Assembly (NCBI GenBank): GCA_905147135.1
Contig: LR990052.1
Coordinates: 14,942,200 to 15,006,199, forward strand
Length of the DNA: 64,000 bases
Source of the DNA: Blastobasis lacticolella
Taxonomy: Eukaryota; Arthropoda; Insecta; Lepidoptera; Blastobasidae
Direction of reading: 5' to 3'
Shown here: piece after piece, positions 1 through 11,942 of the stretch
Numbering within the stretch: the first letter of the stretch is position 1
Layout: every line of letters starts with the position of its first letter
Made by a program: the position numbers and the translations under genes
Notes under the pieces: model-generated
What the model saw: the letters and a program-made list of their open reading frames with translations, nothing else
The model's database searches: none
Told to the model about the DNA's origin: nothing

Positions 1-1716
1 ATATATGACAGTACAAATCGAAATTCAGACACAAAATGAGAACAACCCGCCCAAAGCAGAAGGTCCACTGGCAACAATGCGCCATTTCCGTCACGCACAC
101 ATTCGTTAGAATTCACACCAGAATTCGTTGTAGTGTCGACTTAAATTGAATATCATTTAATTAAACGATATTATTATTGATAAAATAAAAGTAATATTAA
201 AAAATTGCTGACCACCTGCCTTCTCCATCATCAGATCAACTGACTAATACCATAATATTGCATTTTCATCAATTTAGATGTGTATGAAATTTTCAATTCA
301 ATTGATTACAGGGACGTGGGTCAAATCCCAGGTCAGGGAAAGGTTATTCTCAGGGTATGATGATATAATCAAGTGACGATAAATTTTAAAAAAGTGAATA
401 AACAGTAGATTATTATTACGCCTACTCAAGGCATAATGTCTGAAGCTGGTATGGAAAATCTAACACACTTGAACACTATCTGAACAGCTTGGGAAGCAAT
501 TATGATCACATTATGGCAAGGATAAGATATTGGTCCTTTGCAAGGGACATGTTATTGTGAACGGTCTTTAAAATTCTATTCGATCTTTTAAAGGCTCTTT
601 TCAAAATTCATAATAAATACAGTAGCAACCCTTGTGAATCGGCAAGTTTAGGTAATAATTTTCGAAGACAACGGGAGTGGACATTTTGTTTGTTTTCTAT
701 TTTGTGATTCAGACAAGAACACCTCTTTTAATAAAATTGTTTGATTTCAAAGGAAACGAACATAGCGCGGGACACGTAGCTTATTAAATAACAGCGCAAA
801 ATTAGTTTGAAGACTTCGAAGCTAAGGTCACCGAAACCCATTCGTAAGGAAATAGGCAGGCCTTATTGCAATAGAAATGCAAATGCTTCAAGAAACTTGT
901 ATGGCGTAATAGAATCAATTACAAGAGGAACTTTGAGATTATACGAATTAGAACGGTTATTAGGGTCTTCAAGTGCGTCGTATTTTATGAAGACGGCGAC
1001 TGGCTATCGCTGTCAGATGTTACCATCGCAGACCTCGGAAGGAACTTGAGTCTATGACATTTACATAGAATATTATTATAAGGCATTGGTCAAGGAGGTG
1101 GTCCTGGTACTGGACCACCTCAGCTTTAGAAGGTGTTAAAGAAAACCTTGTCATATCTGGAAATGAACTAAAGGCATCCGAATGACGTAACCAAATAAAA
1201 TAAAAATGGCGTGACACTATAGTAGACCTATGTACAATGCAAAATTTTTACACAAACAATTTTCGACGACACTCAGTAAGTGCTTCATGCAGCACTACTT
1301 TTCGAATCAATCGCATAGTTTATTTTACGTGTAACTTATTTAACATAGAGCAACAAGTCATTTATCGCATTAGCTGACTACCTGACCGCGCCGACGCTAA
1401 TTTCCGATGCGGTAAGTTAATTTTCCCGGTAAATACGAGTATGTACGCTCGAACGACTCGGCTGCCATCTCTAGCGACAAGGTGTGAATTTGGGCGCAAT
1501 AAATTAATAATAGGGGTCTAACAGGCAGTCGGGAAACGCGTTCATTAAAATTGTGCGCGCGCGCACCACAAATGACCCTTTGTTCGGAAATTAACGCGTC
1601 ATGCGCAGCTCTGTTCTCACGGACGGCTATAGGTTCGGATGCATTCGGTATTATGAAATATTGCGAGTAAGTTTGGGTAAGTAGATGGTAGAGTATTAAA
1701 GATTTTCTATAGTATA
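1..1716. other. AT-rich non-coding stretch, no gene recognised
   Basis: No reading frame here looks like a conserved protein; the longest (about 80 codons near 807-1049) has no recognisable motif and no ATG start. A short piece at about 302-420 contains a degenerate box-B-like GGGTCAAATCCC and a gatgat run, as in a worn tRNA-derived SINE. The stretch probably lies in an intron or downstream flank of the minus-strand gene that starts at 12200; that is inference. Confidence 0.4.
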
Positions 1717-1911
1717 GCTACCCTACACCTACCCTACACCTACCATACACCTACCCTACACCTACCCTACACCTACCCTACACCTACCTTACACCTACCC
1801 TATAGCTACCCTACACCTACCTTACACCTACCCTACACCCACCCTACACTTACCCTACAACTACCTTACACCTACTCAACAACTACCCTACAACTACTTA
1901 CCCTTTTTTCT
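1717..1911. repeat. CCTAC-rich minisatellite
   Basis: About 195 bp of imperfect tandem copies of a roughly 12-bp unit close to ctaccctacacc, with single-base variants (ctatag, ttacac, caacta). It is followed by a pyrimidine run and ttgttaataaacc, an ending also seen near 52155-52190. A short array of the opposite strand motif lies at 3349-3395. It may be the expanded tail of a LINE rather than an independent satellite. Confidence 0.85.
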
Positions 1912-1934
1912 TGTTAATAAACCATCAGTCATCG

Positions 1935-2105
1935 GATGTGCAGGTTTAATCAGGATGTTTTCTCTCACCAAATGAGATCATTTGGATACAACAATTGTAT
2001 TAAAAAAAAAGGATAATAAGTATCTTATGTTCGTCTCCTGGTTCTAAGCTACCTCCCCACCAATTTTAAGCCAAATCGGTTCAGCCGTTCTTGATTTATA
2101 AAAAG
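1935..2105 (-). repeat. SINE fragment joined to an RTE-like 3' tail
   Basis: At 1935-1971 the sequence resembles the middle of the tRNA-derived SINE seen complete at 52250-52591 (gtgcaggtt...atgttttc..ctcacc). At about 2042-2100 it resembles the 3' end of lepidopteran RTE-type LINEs (caccaattttaagccaaatcggttcagccg...). Both are short and diverged. Confidence 0.45.
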
Positions 2106-2205
2106 TATAATAATAATATGAATAACACAATAATAATATTAATAAATAATAATGGGTTATTAATAAATAACACAATAAATAATAATAATAATAATCATAA
2201 CTAAC
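2100..2205. repeat. (AAT)n-rich microsatellite tract
   Basis: Interrupted runs of aat/ata repeats. It is a simple AT repeat directly behind the RTE-like tail, which is where such elements often end. Confidence 0.75.
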
Positions 2206-3439
2206 ACGACTTTCTTTTATAAATATAGATTTATTCCATAAATTATTATTGTTACTGTAATAATTTCTGCTAATAAACAATCTGGTTCGTACCCGATTGT
2301 TCCAGGTACAATTTAATTTGTTCTATTTTAAATCACATTATATATGTAATAAGTTACATTGTACATTATTTATATCAATAACCCATTATCGTACCATTGT
2401 CGTACTTGAGCCACCACGTTCCACGTTTGTCATAATCTCCACGCTTGGTACGCGGATTGAAATCGCAGTGTAGAAAATGCTCGGTATATAAAAAAGTAGT
2501 TCAAAACCTAATAACCCCGACTGCTATGAAAAATGGAAAAGTTTAGAACAAGCCGAATATTGGAAGTAAACTATCATTATCATACACCTTATTACTGGTA
2601 TCGTAGTTTAACCCTGCACCCTTCTTCTTGGCGTGTCTTGGCAGAATATCAGTGTGTTGCTCTCTCAAGCAACACTGTGCCGAGCCATGTCTTTTTGCGT
2701 TACTTTTGTGTCACTTATAAGTTGTTGGTATGTGTATGTATGGAGTGCCAAATATATTTTTTCTATTCTATACTACACTTAATATTTATAGAAATTTAGA
2801 ATGGATTTCAAGTTCAAATTAAACTAACATTTGCACTATATACACCCATGTTCTTTCAACATTTGGCTTGCTTTGTATTTTAATTTTTTGAACACCTTTT
2901 TTAATTCCATATTTAACAAAAATACAAACCTTTTATCTTTTTAATATCAGTAGGTATTAGGTATTAGAATTTCTCTAAGAAATGGTAAAAATCGCATTGA
3001 GTGGTTTAGGAAGAATTAGCGTATATATATAGACAGATACACGCGGCAAACCACTTCATTTTGTCGAGGAAATATTTGATTGTTTGTCGAATTGTTTGTT
3101 TGTTCGTAAGGGATAAACTAAAAAACTACAGAACCGATTTTAAAAATTCTTTCACCTATAAAAAGGTACATTATCAGCGAGTGACACAATAACATATTTT
3201 TTCTTCAAAAAATTTGCGTTCCATAGGAAAATTGCAATAATATAACCCAAGGTATCCATGTTTGCTTATAATTTCTGAGCGGCTGTGTCAATTAAGTAAT
3301 TAATTTTTTGTTGTGTTTGTAATTAAGGTTACGAAGGGTGAAAATAGGGTATGTAGGGTGGGGTAGGATAGGTGTAGGGTAGGGTACGGGTAGAACGCCA
3401 CGCAAACGAAGTCGCATTGGGTCTACTAGTACTATGTAC
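2206..3439. other. Non-coding stretch with minor repeat debris
   Basis: No convincing gene. Around 3105-3190 is a motif (ggataaactaaaaaactacagaaccgattt in spirit) shared with 36930-37010 and common in lepidopteran transposon debris. At 3349-3395 there is a gtaggg-rich tract, the reverse complement of the minisatellite at 1717-1911. The 88-codon open frame at 2533-2799 shows no family features. Confidence 0.4.
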
Positions 3440-3697
3440 CCATCATCACAACCCGTAACAGTCCACTGCAGGACTTCGGGCCTCTCCCACGAAAGGAGAG
3501 GTTATTGCCATAATCTACACGCTTGGCAGGCTGGTTGGAGATCGCAGTGTTTAAATATAACGATGACAAATGCTGCTGCCCATTTTCCAGACTACGGAGA
3601 CTCTTGATCTTTTGTCTCGAAAACATTAGTCGCCTTGTACGACACCCATGAGCGTAAGGGGTTGGTGCTATTCTACTCTGCCGGACACCACACGGCA
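3440..3697 (-). repeat. Repeat family B (about 260-bp dispersed element)
   Basis: Near full-length copy of a dispersed element that begins ccgtgtggtg.ccggcagag and ends gggctgtgatgatga. Other near full-length copies in this window are at 9460-9720, 16081-16340 and 18168-18423. It looks like a short retroposon with a GAT-type tail. Any open frame inside it is incidental. Confidence 0.85.
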
Positions 3698-4789
3698 AAC
3701 TATGTATCTATAGATAAAGATAACATAAACAAGTCGACCATTAGCAGCAAAAAATTGTTAGTATTAGCACAGTAAAAAAAACGCTTCTCCCTATTAATAT
3801 TTTGTGCTTAAGACCGATGCCAGGACAGTACAGTGCCACCAAGTTATCTGTTCAGTAGACTATAGGAATGACTAAGGTACTAGTTCTGATTTTGTCTAAG
3901 CACCGGATAAGATGGTAGCAGTGATATTCGACATACAAAACAATCTTTTAGTAAAGTAAAGTCAAACACATTTATTACATTTCATTGTCATATACAAATA
4001 ACTTGCAAAGTTCCTCAATACTTGTTTCTCAATGCGTGTTTACTGATAGTATACCTACCTACAAATCGCCGAATTTATTATTAAGGAAAATCTAAATTTG
4101 TGAGACGCTAACCAATTTATAGCTGATAAGTACATGATAAATGATATTTGGGTGGAAATGAATTTGTGTCATCGCGCTAAACGAACCATATCGAGTTGGC
4201 TACACTTTTTTTGGCCTCCAACAGTATTTTTTCTACTTCATCCAATTATCCGAATGACTGTCTAATCTGCTAGGGAACATATCGTGTTTTTCGAAATCGA
4301 ATTTTTGTTCAACTACTAAAGAGTGACGAATTCTCTGCTATAATTAGATTTATTGGCGACGGATAATACTTCATTCTAAAAATACAACTATACCGTGGGA
4401 AAATTATTCCACCCTTCCGATCCGTGCAATCATTACAGAGTCTCAAACGTTCGACAAAACGATTTGTTACCGATGAATCCTGACAATTAGCAAAATTACT
4501 CGGATTCCAGAATCCCTTGCGCTTGCTACTGCTCGGGCCGCTCCATTAGTTCTCCCTTGTCATAAGGTTTAAAATGCTCGGGTTTGATTGAGCGTTGTGG
4601 CGAACTAGAAATGCTTTAGGAACGTGATTAGTTATTTATTACGGAACGGGTACCTATTCCAAAAAAAATTACACGATAGTGGCTATTTGTTTACTGTACC
4701 TATTTCTGTTTATGTTATATTTAGAAAATTCGAATTTGAGAATTTATTTTTAAAATTAGGATTACAATAAATAAGGGTAAGTATGATCT
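3698..4789. other. Non-coding stretch
   Basis: AT-rich sequence without a recognisable coding region, RNA gene or repeat copy. Confidence 0.4.
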
Positions 4790-4888
4790 GTCCAGACTGA
4801 CTTGTCTTATTTGGTGAACAAACAATGCTCACGACTTGTCGTACCAATCACGTACATTGTTAACCAAATAAGACAAGTCAGTCTAGAC
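4790..4888. repeat. Long hairpin / mini inverted repeat
   Basis: Arms 4790-4815 and 4863-4888 are complementary over 26 bp with a single mismatch. Inside the 47-nt loop, aacaatg and cattgtt pair again, and a small acgac/gtcgt stem sits at the tip. It could be a tiny MITE or a pre-miRNA-like foldback. There is no clear target-site duplication. Confidence 0.8.
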
Positions 4889-5814
4889 AAATTTTACATT
4901 TTCGTTAGAAAATAATACTCCAAGATAATAAAAGAGTGTTTTTCTAAGACAACTTTCAATTTTAATTACTCTCCGACCCAGCTCACTGATCGCCGTTTAG
5001 TACGTTCTAAACAGTAGAGACGCAACTCCTGGGTATCCTCCGCCGATGTAGTAATGAAACAATTCTCGTGCGGTAATGTAAGTATGAAATTCTATTACAT
5101 CATAGACAACTAACCCCCAAATTTCACTTGGTGCGTTTTTGAGACAACCAGTTGTGCAACTATTTGTTGCAACCATAGAGAACTGTGGCTGCAACTACTA
5201 GCAATTTTTTACAGAGTTTTTATGGATTACAGTTTTTACAGAATAGATAGACACTGTTATTTAAATATGATAAATTATCCTTTTATTTAATGTGTAAACA
5301 GTGCAGTTAGCAGGTTTTTCGCAGTTTGTCAAATCCTTTAATTTTTAACCACTAAGGTGGCAAACCAGCTTGCGGTCTGTCAACTGTGTACTTTTTTTTA
5401 AACAAAGCTTTTGCAGAAAGTACAATGTGCGATGTTCTTCTCATGTATAGCCAAATAAGTAGGTAGATACTGTGACGCAGCGTACCTTTAATAGAAATAT
5501 TTGTAAACATCCTTATTATTTCATAAGAATTATCATTTAGAACCAACACGACATCGATACATGTCTCCGAATTAAAGTCTTAAACATTAATTATATATAA
5601 AACAACAAATCAGGTTATGACTAAACCCACAGATTATCTGATTAATCTTGCTCAATTGATAACAGTTACCGGCCAAAGCCAAATGAATACATTATGTCGA
5701 ATATTACTACAAACAGGTAGATGGAAGACCTCGTAGTCACAAACTCAGGGGTTCCCAAACTTTTTTATATACTTACCAGCTATAATTCATAATGTTTTGC
5801 GACGCACTTCTAAA
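4889..5814. other. Non-coding stretch
   Basis: AT-rich, with two short open frames on the minus strand that have no recognisable features. Nothing further seen. Confidence 0.4.
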
Positions 5815-6219
5815 ATATTTTATCTACACTCATAGCGTAATGCTCCAATTACATGTTCGAAAACACTTGTTGAAGGATAAACTTTTTTCACGTCAGTCTA
5901 TAAAAAATTAATAAATTACTATATGATACAGCATTTCCCATACTATTTTCATTACAGCTGTAACATAAAATAACTTTTTAATCATCATGCAACACTTTTA
6001 TTTATTTTTTATCGGTTCCTCGGGCGCACCAAAAAGTAGTCTGAATATCTAAATAACTACGTCATTATCAAAATCGCATTCAAAATTTCAAATTTCCTGT
6101 TTTGTTAGTGGTTGTGTATGGAATTATTTTCCCGCTAAACTGAATATTTTTTCTAATTATTGTAATTTGTGATTGTGAATGTTTTTCCTTGTTTGAAGCA
6201 AATAAATAGATAAATGTAA
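5815..6219 (+). repeat. Repeat family C, copy 1
   Basis: Shares blocks with 17486-17949, 46909-47335 and 47616-47883 in the same order: tttatctacactcatagcgtaatg..., ..gcatttcccatactatttt..., a GC-rich tcgggcgc block, ttttcccgctaaac..., and aagcaaataaatagataaatg. About 400-460 bp and non-coding; the class is unknown (possibly a non-autonomous DNA element). Confidence 0.8.
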
Positions 6220-6309
6220 AAATTCATACAGCACTATTTAGCTCCAAATCAATCAAAACTTGTGTTATGGGTGCCAGAAAACTGATAAACTACTTACAGT
6301 ATTTTTAAA

Positions 6310-6460
6310 TAAGTACAGACTTATTATTATACATATTATTACACCCAGATCCGTAACAGAAATTAAAAATTATCATTTTAATTTCTGCATGGCCGGGAAT
6401 CGAACCTGGACATGGCAGACAAACTGAACCACTCAGATCGTCAGGTACTCAGGTAGCCAA
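6310..6460 (-). repeat. tRNA-derived SINE, second type
   Basis: Read on the minus strand, it has a box-B match (GGTTCGATTCCC, plus-strand 6394-6405) and a degenerate box A upstream. The element body follows, with a caGAAATTAAAA/TTTTAATTTCtg hairpin at 6357-6388. Its body differs from the SINE at 40701-41063, so it is a separate family. Confidence 0.55.
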
Positions 6461-7597
6461 CGATCATTGTTTACCCCGTTGTACTGTACGTGTAGCTCCC
6501 ATTTTTAACGAAAACGAACGCAATTAATACAGAACATTAATAACTCAGTAACAAAGAGAGAAGAGAACATTACCTATCATATGTGCGCTTATCGCGACAC
6601 ACAGTTTGGGAATCACTGCTAACAGGTAGAACGCTGAGGATTTTGTGATAAAATCTCAGCGTACTTGGTCATGGTCAATTCTGTGCATGAAGGTACTATT
6701 ATGTTAATAAATTAATAAGTAAGATATGTTACATATTTGTTGATGTCTTTGAATTGATACTTTGTTGAGAGGTTTGCTTTTATTATTTTACTGTTGGTAA
6801 TAGAAATAGACACATCGTCATAATTATGTAGTGTTCCGTTTTGAAAATAATGTAGACAATGTACTTTTTTGGCGTTTAGTCCTTTCTCACACTGACGAAT
6901 GACGATGCGCCTGAACCTTAAAGGTTGATGTTCCAACTAGGGAAATACGCCATTGATAAACCATAGTTGCATGAGTTGGGGCGAAAAAGTAAGAAATCTC
7001 AATGAACTTTTTTTATAAATTTCAAATTATTAAACTAAGTTTGAGTTAAGTGGCTCAAAATTTTATTGGATTTCCCGGGTTTGATGTTTAGGTGCTTCTT
7101 AAAGGTTATTAACACGGTCGAAGGCATGTAGCTAAATCACAGCAACTTAATCAAATTAATAGCGTCGTTGCAAATACAGGTTTGAAGTGATAAAAGTGGA
7201 TTTGTAGGTCCAAATTTGGAATTACAAATACAAATTTCAAACCGGTTGAATGCGTATATAATTTTATAACTTATCTAAGTTTGGCCGTGTTTTTGTTTAA
7301 ATTTTTCTTCTATTTCCGTACTACATTTCTTGGAATTTCTAAAAAGCGCTCCTTAGAATTAATCACTTGCGGAGTCTTAGTTGTTAATTTTCGGTCATTC
7401 TATAGTTGCTTAAATTAAATGAAATATTTTTCAGAAAAATAAATCTTTTGGTTTCTAAGTTTGATAAGGATGTCTAGCCCATCAACATATTCTTCGAAGC
7501 AATAATTCGGAGAATGTAAAAAAATAAATCTGTCATTTCGCTGTCATAGTTAAACTGCTGTTCTGATTTTGACGAAATCTTATAATATGGGCATAGC
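6461..7597. other. Non-coding stretch
   Basis: No supported gene. The open frame at 6712-6936 on the minus strand has no family features. Confidence 0.4.
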
Positions 7598-7925
7598 TTA
7601 TCCCAACCTATTTAGCGCCTTCCAGGTTGACCACGGAAGTTTGTTTCCGGGTGGGAACTTTTCAGTAGGAGGGATAAAGGCAGGATTGGAAAATTTATTG
7701 ATCCACAGGTTTCTTCTGGCTGTGGGCGTCACTTTCGCAGGCAGTGGTGGTCGCCAAGAAACTAGATCGGCTTTTAAATCTCTTGACAGTAGATTCCTGA
7801 CCATAGAGAGGGTGCCGTGAGTCCGTTTCCTGTTTGCGTTTCTCAACTGCACTGGCTATCTCTGAAACTTTACTATGAAGAATGCACAGGGTTCCAACTG
7901 AAAATACTTGAATGGCGATCAGCAC
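7598..7925 (-). pseudogene. LINE ORF2 C-terminal remnant, frameshifted
   Basis: Two overlapping minus-strand frames each give part of a pattern typical of the C-terminal end of lepidopteran Jockey/CR1-like LINE ORF2 proteins. The upstream frame has RHPLYGQ..KRFKSRSSFLATTT. The downstream frame has FIPPTEKFPPGNKLPW followed by STWKALNRL. Going from one to the other needs a frameshift within about 7695-7790. No start, RT core or 3' tail is present, so it is a dead fragment. The family assignment is from recalled motif patterns. Confidence 0.55.
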
Positions 7926-9459
7926 TGTGCGTGCGACTAATTATAGAGCCGTATTGAATGCATTGCGTTAACTTAGCAGACGAGCATTGTGAGAACGCAT
8001 AGAAACGCAACTTTACTTTGACAATTATTGTTTATTAAAACGTGGTTTAAAGGTAATTGACCTAATAAACACTGTAATAATGCACTATAACATGGAATTC
8101 TTCAAAAGGCATGTCTATAGGTATCCCAAAGACCGGCACCGCATTCGCTTCCCTTAGGTTGCAGATAGGACGACGGCGGCCGCTTTCTATATAAAAAAAT
8201 AGTAAAAAATGCAACTTTAAACCAGTAATTTGATAGTTCTAATCGCCTACATTCCCAAAGAAATGTTTACAAAACTGAAATCACGTATTCGTCATTTTTA
8301 ACAGTATTTTTTAACGTCGGCTAACGTTTATGTCTTCCGGCTTACCACAAGTTGGCTATAAAGATGATTTATCTGTTTTTTTTTCTTCGTAATTCTCGGT
8401 ACCTGCTGATGAAAATTCACCGTAGCAGTGGCTTAGTTTGATTTTATATTCATCGTTACACCTTCGCATTAGTTGTATCATGTTAACATCGTCTTTGGTA
8501 TTGTTTGGTTCATCTCCAATTGGTCATTAGCAACTAAATGTGTGTATTGATTTCTTCATATTTATGAATTACAATGTTTTCCGTACGTATCTGTCCACTA
8601 TTGTATTTGAGCCTACCCCAAAATAGTTGAGGGTTTTACCACGATCTTTGACGCGTTTTGGTATTCTTCTACAATTAAAACTGCTATTGCGATCCAATTA
8701 CAATTCAATAGCGCCAAGTAAATTAGCGGACTTGAGACCGTGGTCTGCCTCTTTTCTAAAAGAGGTAATCATTATATTGTATATACAATATACAACAGAA
8801 TAATACTACTTTATGCCACGGCATAAAGTAGAATTATTTATATATTATTAATGCTACGGCAATAAGTACAGTTGTAAATAAGATGACTTACTTAATAAGT
8901 CCATTGTTTGCAATACTACTGACTGAATTTTATCTGAAATGATCTGATTTCTGTGTATAAAAATAATTAGTTGACAATAATAGGAGTGATAGTCTGGACT
9001 AATATTTTATATCAAATGGAAACATGTAGGTATATATGTACACATGATAATGCTTTCTAACAATGTTCTGGTAACATCGTGTCGTCGAATAAATATACTT
9101 TCTCCTTTTTTCTTCTTAGTAGACTGAGATAGAGAAAAGAAGGCTTGGCTGGTTTCGAATGAAAAGAGATTTACGGAAAATATATAAATGCCAGGATTAA
9201 ATGGAATAACCGGAAAAGGAAGACAGAGATGTACGTATCACGATTAATATTATTGGGAAATACAGGTCAGATCAGGAGTACACTAAACCAACGTTCATGT
9301 ACGAAAAGGTTAATGAATGTGCAAGAAGCAAGAGAGATCTGTCAGGACCGTAGCTAGGGGAACGATGTTTTCTCTGCCTACTTCTACGGGAAAAATACGT
9401 GACGTTATGTATGTAATTACTATAAGTATTAATTTTTTGGCCGTGTGTGAATTATTTGG
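7926..9459. other. Non-coding stretch with small palindromes
   Basis: No gene seen. It includes an 11-bp perfect hairpin at 8807-8830 (tactttatgcc / ggcataaagta) next to a tatattgtatatacaatata palindrome at about 8773-8792. Confidence 0.4.
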
Positions 9460-9720
9460 CCGTGTGGTGTCCGGCAGAGAAGAATAGCACCAACCCCTTA
9501 CACTCATGGGTGTCGTACAAGGCGACTAATGTTTTCGAGGCAAAAGATCTAGAGTCTTCGTAGTCTGGAAAATGGGCAGCAGCATTTTCCATCGTTATAT
9601 TTAAACACTGCGATGTCCAACCCGCCTGCAAAGCGTGGAGATTATGGCAATAACCTCCCCTTTCGTGGGAGAGGCCCTAAGTACTGCAGTGGACTGTTAC
9701 GGGCTGTGATGATGATGATA
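9460..9720 (+). repeat. Repeat family B, near full-length
   Basis: Same element as at 3440-3697 but in the plus orientation, ending in gatgatgata. The head word (ggccgtgtg) is duplicated at 9438-9447 just upstream. Confidence 0.85.
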
Positions 9721-10020
9721 AGTAGTAAGGTAGGAACAAACTGAGCCTATGAATGCAACGTATGCAAAGCATTATAACTTATTCTAGACTCTTATGATGA
9801 TCGTGTACTCTTAAATTTGTACCCTAAAAAACTTGATCCCCAGTTACACGAGTCTACTGCAAGTTTTGGTCAACTCAACCCACATCCAGTTCAGCCCGCG
9901 GGCCCAAATTGTTAATATCATAGTGACAAGTGCAACGTTACATCCGTCGATCCAGATCGCAGATCTGGAAAGGTGCTGGAATATACCACCCCAAATGTAT
10001 TTCTATTACAGTCGGTACGC

Positions 10021-10192
10021 CTCTTTTTTATGTTATTCGGCAGACAAACAGGTAAGAGGCCACCTGATGGAAAGTGGTCACCGCCGCCTATGGACATCAG
10101 CAACACCAGGGGAGTTACAAACGCGTTGCCCGCCTCTGAAGAGACGTCTAATATACCTCTTGAACGATCCCATGTCATAGTCCAAAGGAAAC
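10021..10192 (+). repeat. Repeat family E (cacctgatgg..ccgccgccta type)
   Basis: Resembles a very common lepidopteran dispersed repeat with the words ggcagacaaacagg, cacctgatgg, caccgccgccta and caacaccaggggagtt. An inverse copy is at 50110-50245. The reading frames across it are chance frames. Confidence 0.7.
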
Positions 10193-10546
10193 ACTGTGGG
10201 CTGGGAGCTCATTTCACATCCGAATCTTCCAAGCGAGAAACGTTCTTTCGTTTCGTTTTGATGTTAATAAAACCTAAGAAAACGACGAATCAGAAAACAT
10301 CATACGCTATATCTGAAATGACAACAGCGTATAATTTGCAAGCGTTAATGCGTTGCAAGATAGTGTAAACACGCCTCTACCACGCTGTCTCAGTTTGTCT
10401 TTACCTTAATAGTATAGAAACAGCCCGCCCCCAGTTAATAATTTGCACAGATGTCTCGTAAGTGTAATATTTTTTGTAGGAGACTAACATTGTTGCTATA
10501 TAATTTTACATTTTCGAAGTAAATTATAAAATAGAATTAAATCGTA

Positions 10547-10735
10547 TCTATACTTAGTATAAAACAAAGATGCTTCCCGCCGTCTGCCCCTATGTGTCTA
10601 TGTACGCTTGGATCTTTTAAAGTACGCAACGGATTCTAATGTGAACTAGGCACTCCCAATTAATCACTCTATATATGACATATTACATAGGGACAGACGG
10701 CGGGAAGCCACTTTGTTTTATACTATGTATAGATG
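10547..10735. mobile_element. MITE-like element with about 40-bp terminal inverted repeats
   Basis: Left end 10547-10600 and right end 10685-10735 are reverse complements over the words actatgtataaa / acaaag..gcttcccgccgtctg.ccctatgt. The centre (about 85 bp) is unique. This is a classic short non-autonomous DNA-element structure; the superfamily is not assigned. Confidence 0.8.
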
Positions 10736-10837
10736 AATAAAGCCTGCCTGTCAGTTTAAATTCTTAATTTTATTTACGGCGTTTACGTAAGTTGTTGGGA
10801 CTCATTTGGAATATTGGATTTTTAATATCAGTCAAGA

Positions 10838-10975
10838 CCGCCATCTCACCTGTTGATAAGTGACAATGCGGCCGAAGATGAAGTATGCCCGTCTTGGAAA
10901 AGCCTATTCACTTTGCCTTAAAGGCATCCAGATTATATTGATCAGGGAAGACACTGGCGAATCATGAATGAGCCA
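10838..10975 (-). repeat. LINE tail, family D fragment
   Basis: The plus strand reads gaccgccatctcacctg..gataagtgac..., the same 3' end as at 29735-29956 and 37596-37766. There the minus or plus frame encodes a LINE ORF2 C-terminus. Here it is too diverged to keep a frame. Confidence 0.6.
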
Positions 10976-11942
10976 GAAATACTTTCTGCATCATGGTCAT
11001 ACTGTACTAATATTAACAATTACATTAGTTCTGGTGTTGAACTTGAGTGATTAAAATCATTAAAATATTTTTTTTTATGTACGTGCGAAGGTCACTCATA
11101 AAGAATACTAACTAATAATGGGTATGTGTTGTTCAAATAAGCAAAGCCTTGCCTCTAATGTGATGTGTTTGCACAAGAACTATTAATTTGTTGATACATA
11201 CTTCAAATTATATTGACTCTATATATTTTAGCAATAGGTATAATTTACTACGTCAGTCAACGTGTTTATTACTAGTAATAACTAAAATTGAATATTCTAA
11301 GAGAGTTGCTACGTCATGGCAATATACACACTTTGTAACTTAATTACGTACATGTACGGACCGTGGTAACTTTTGAGTCAATTGGCACTCCACTAATTTT
11401 CTCAACAATTTCTTACGTATTCGTAAAATTTCTCTTAGCATTAAATTTATAATAGTATTAATAAGTGACTAAACGTGATTACACCCAAATGCGAATGTAC
11501 TTGTTTCTAGCATCTACTAATATTTTACTAATCAATCATGACGTAGTCGCCTCAAAATTCAACGCCTACAAATGCCACGACAAAGTTTGTGCACAAAAAA
11601 TGGTTCAAAGTAGGATGTAGGTACTCTAAATTATTATATCGTTATAAGTATACTTATACATATAATTTTTATTTATTTCCCTAAAAATTAGAGCATGGCA
11701 ATGGAAGTTAGAATAAAAAAAAATTTATACTTACTAATTTCCACTTTCGTAAAGTTTCGTATTCAATCCTTCGTGGTTACCTATTTAAAACTACTAATAA
11801 TAGACCTCGAACGTAGATTCTTGATGGACCCGTCATAATTTATGAATTTATTATTATCCACGAAGGGCATAATCGCTTAATTTGTCTTAAAGTTTTAAAT
11901 AAATATGTAATTTAAAACCTATCAAATAAAAATGGTACTTAC
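10976..11942. other. Probable intron 1 of the minus-strand gene at 11943-12200
   Basis: Starts, on the minus strand, with the GTAAGT donor at 11942 and holds no further recognisable exon down to the LINE tail. AT-rich. Confidence 0.5.

Noticed and set aside
1717..1911. CRISPR array or telomere
   Set aside because: The units are 12 bp without spacers, and the insect telomere unit is CCTAA, not CCTACACCTAC.
3440..3697. Coding gene in repeat family B
   Set aside because: The open frames follow repeat copies at 3.4, 9.5, 16 and 18 kb and are not conserved as proteins.
9833..10368. Three overlapping open frames of 86-131 codons
   Set aside because: They lie across dispersed repeat family E; frames on both strands are equally open, which fits repeat composition and not coding.
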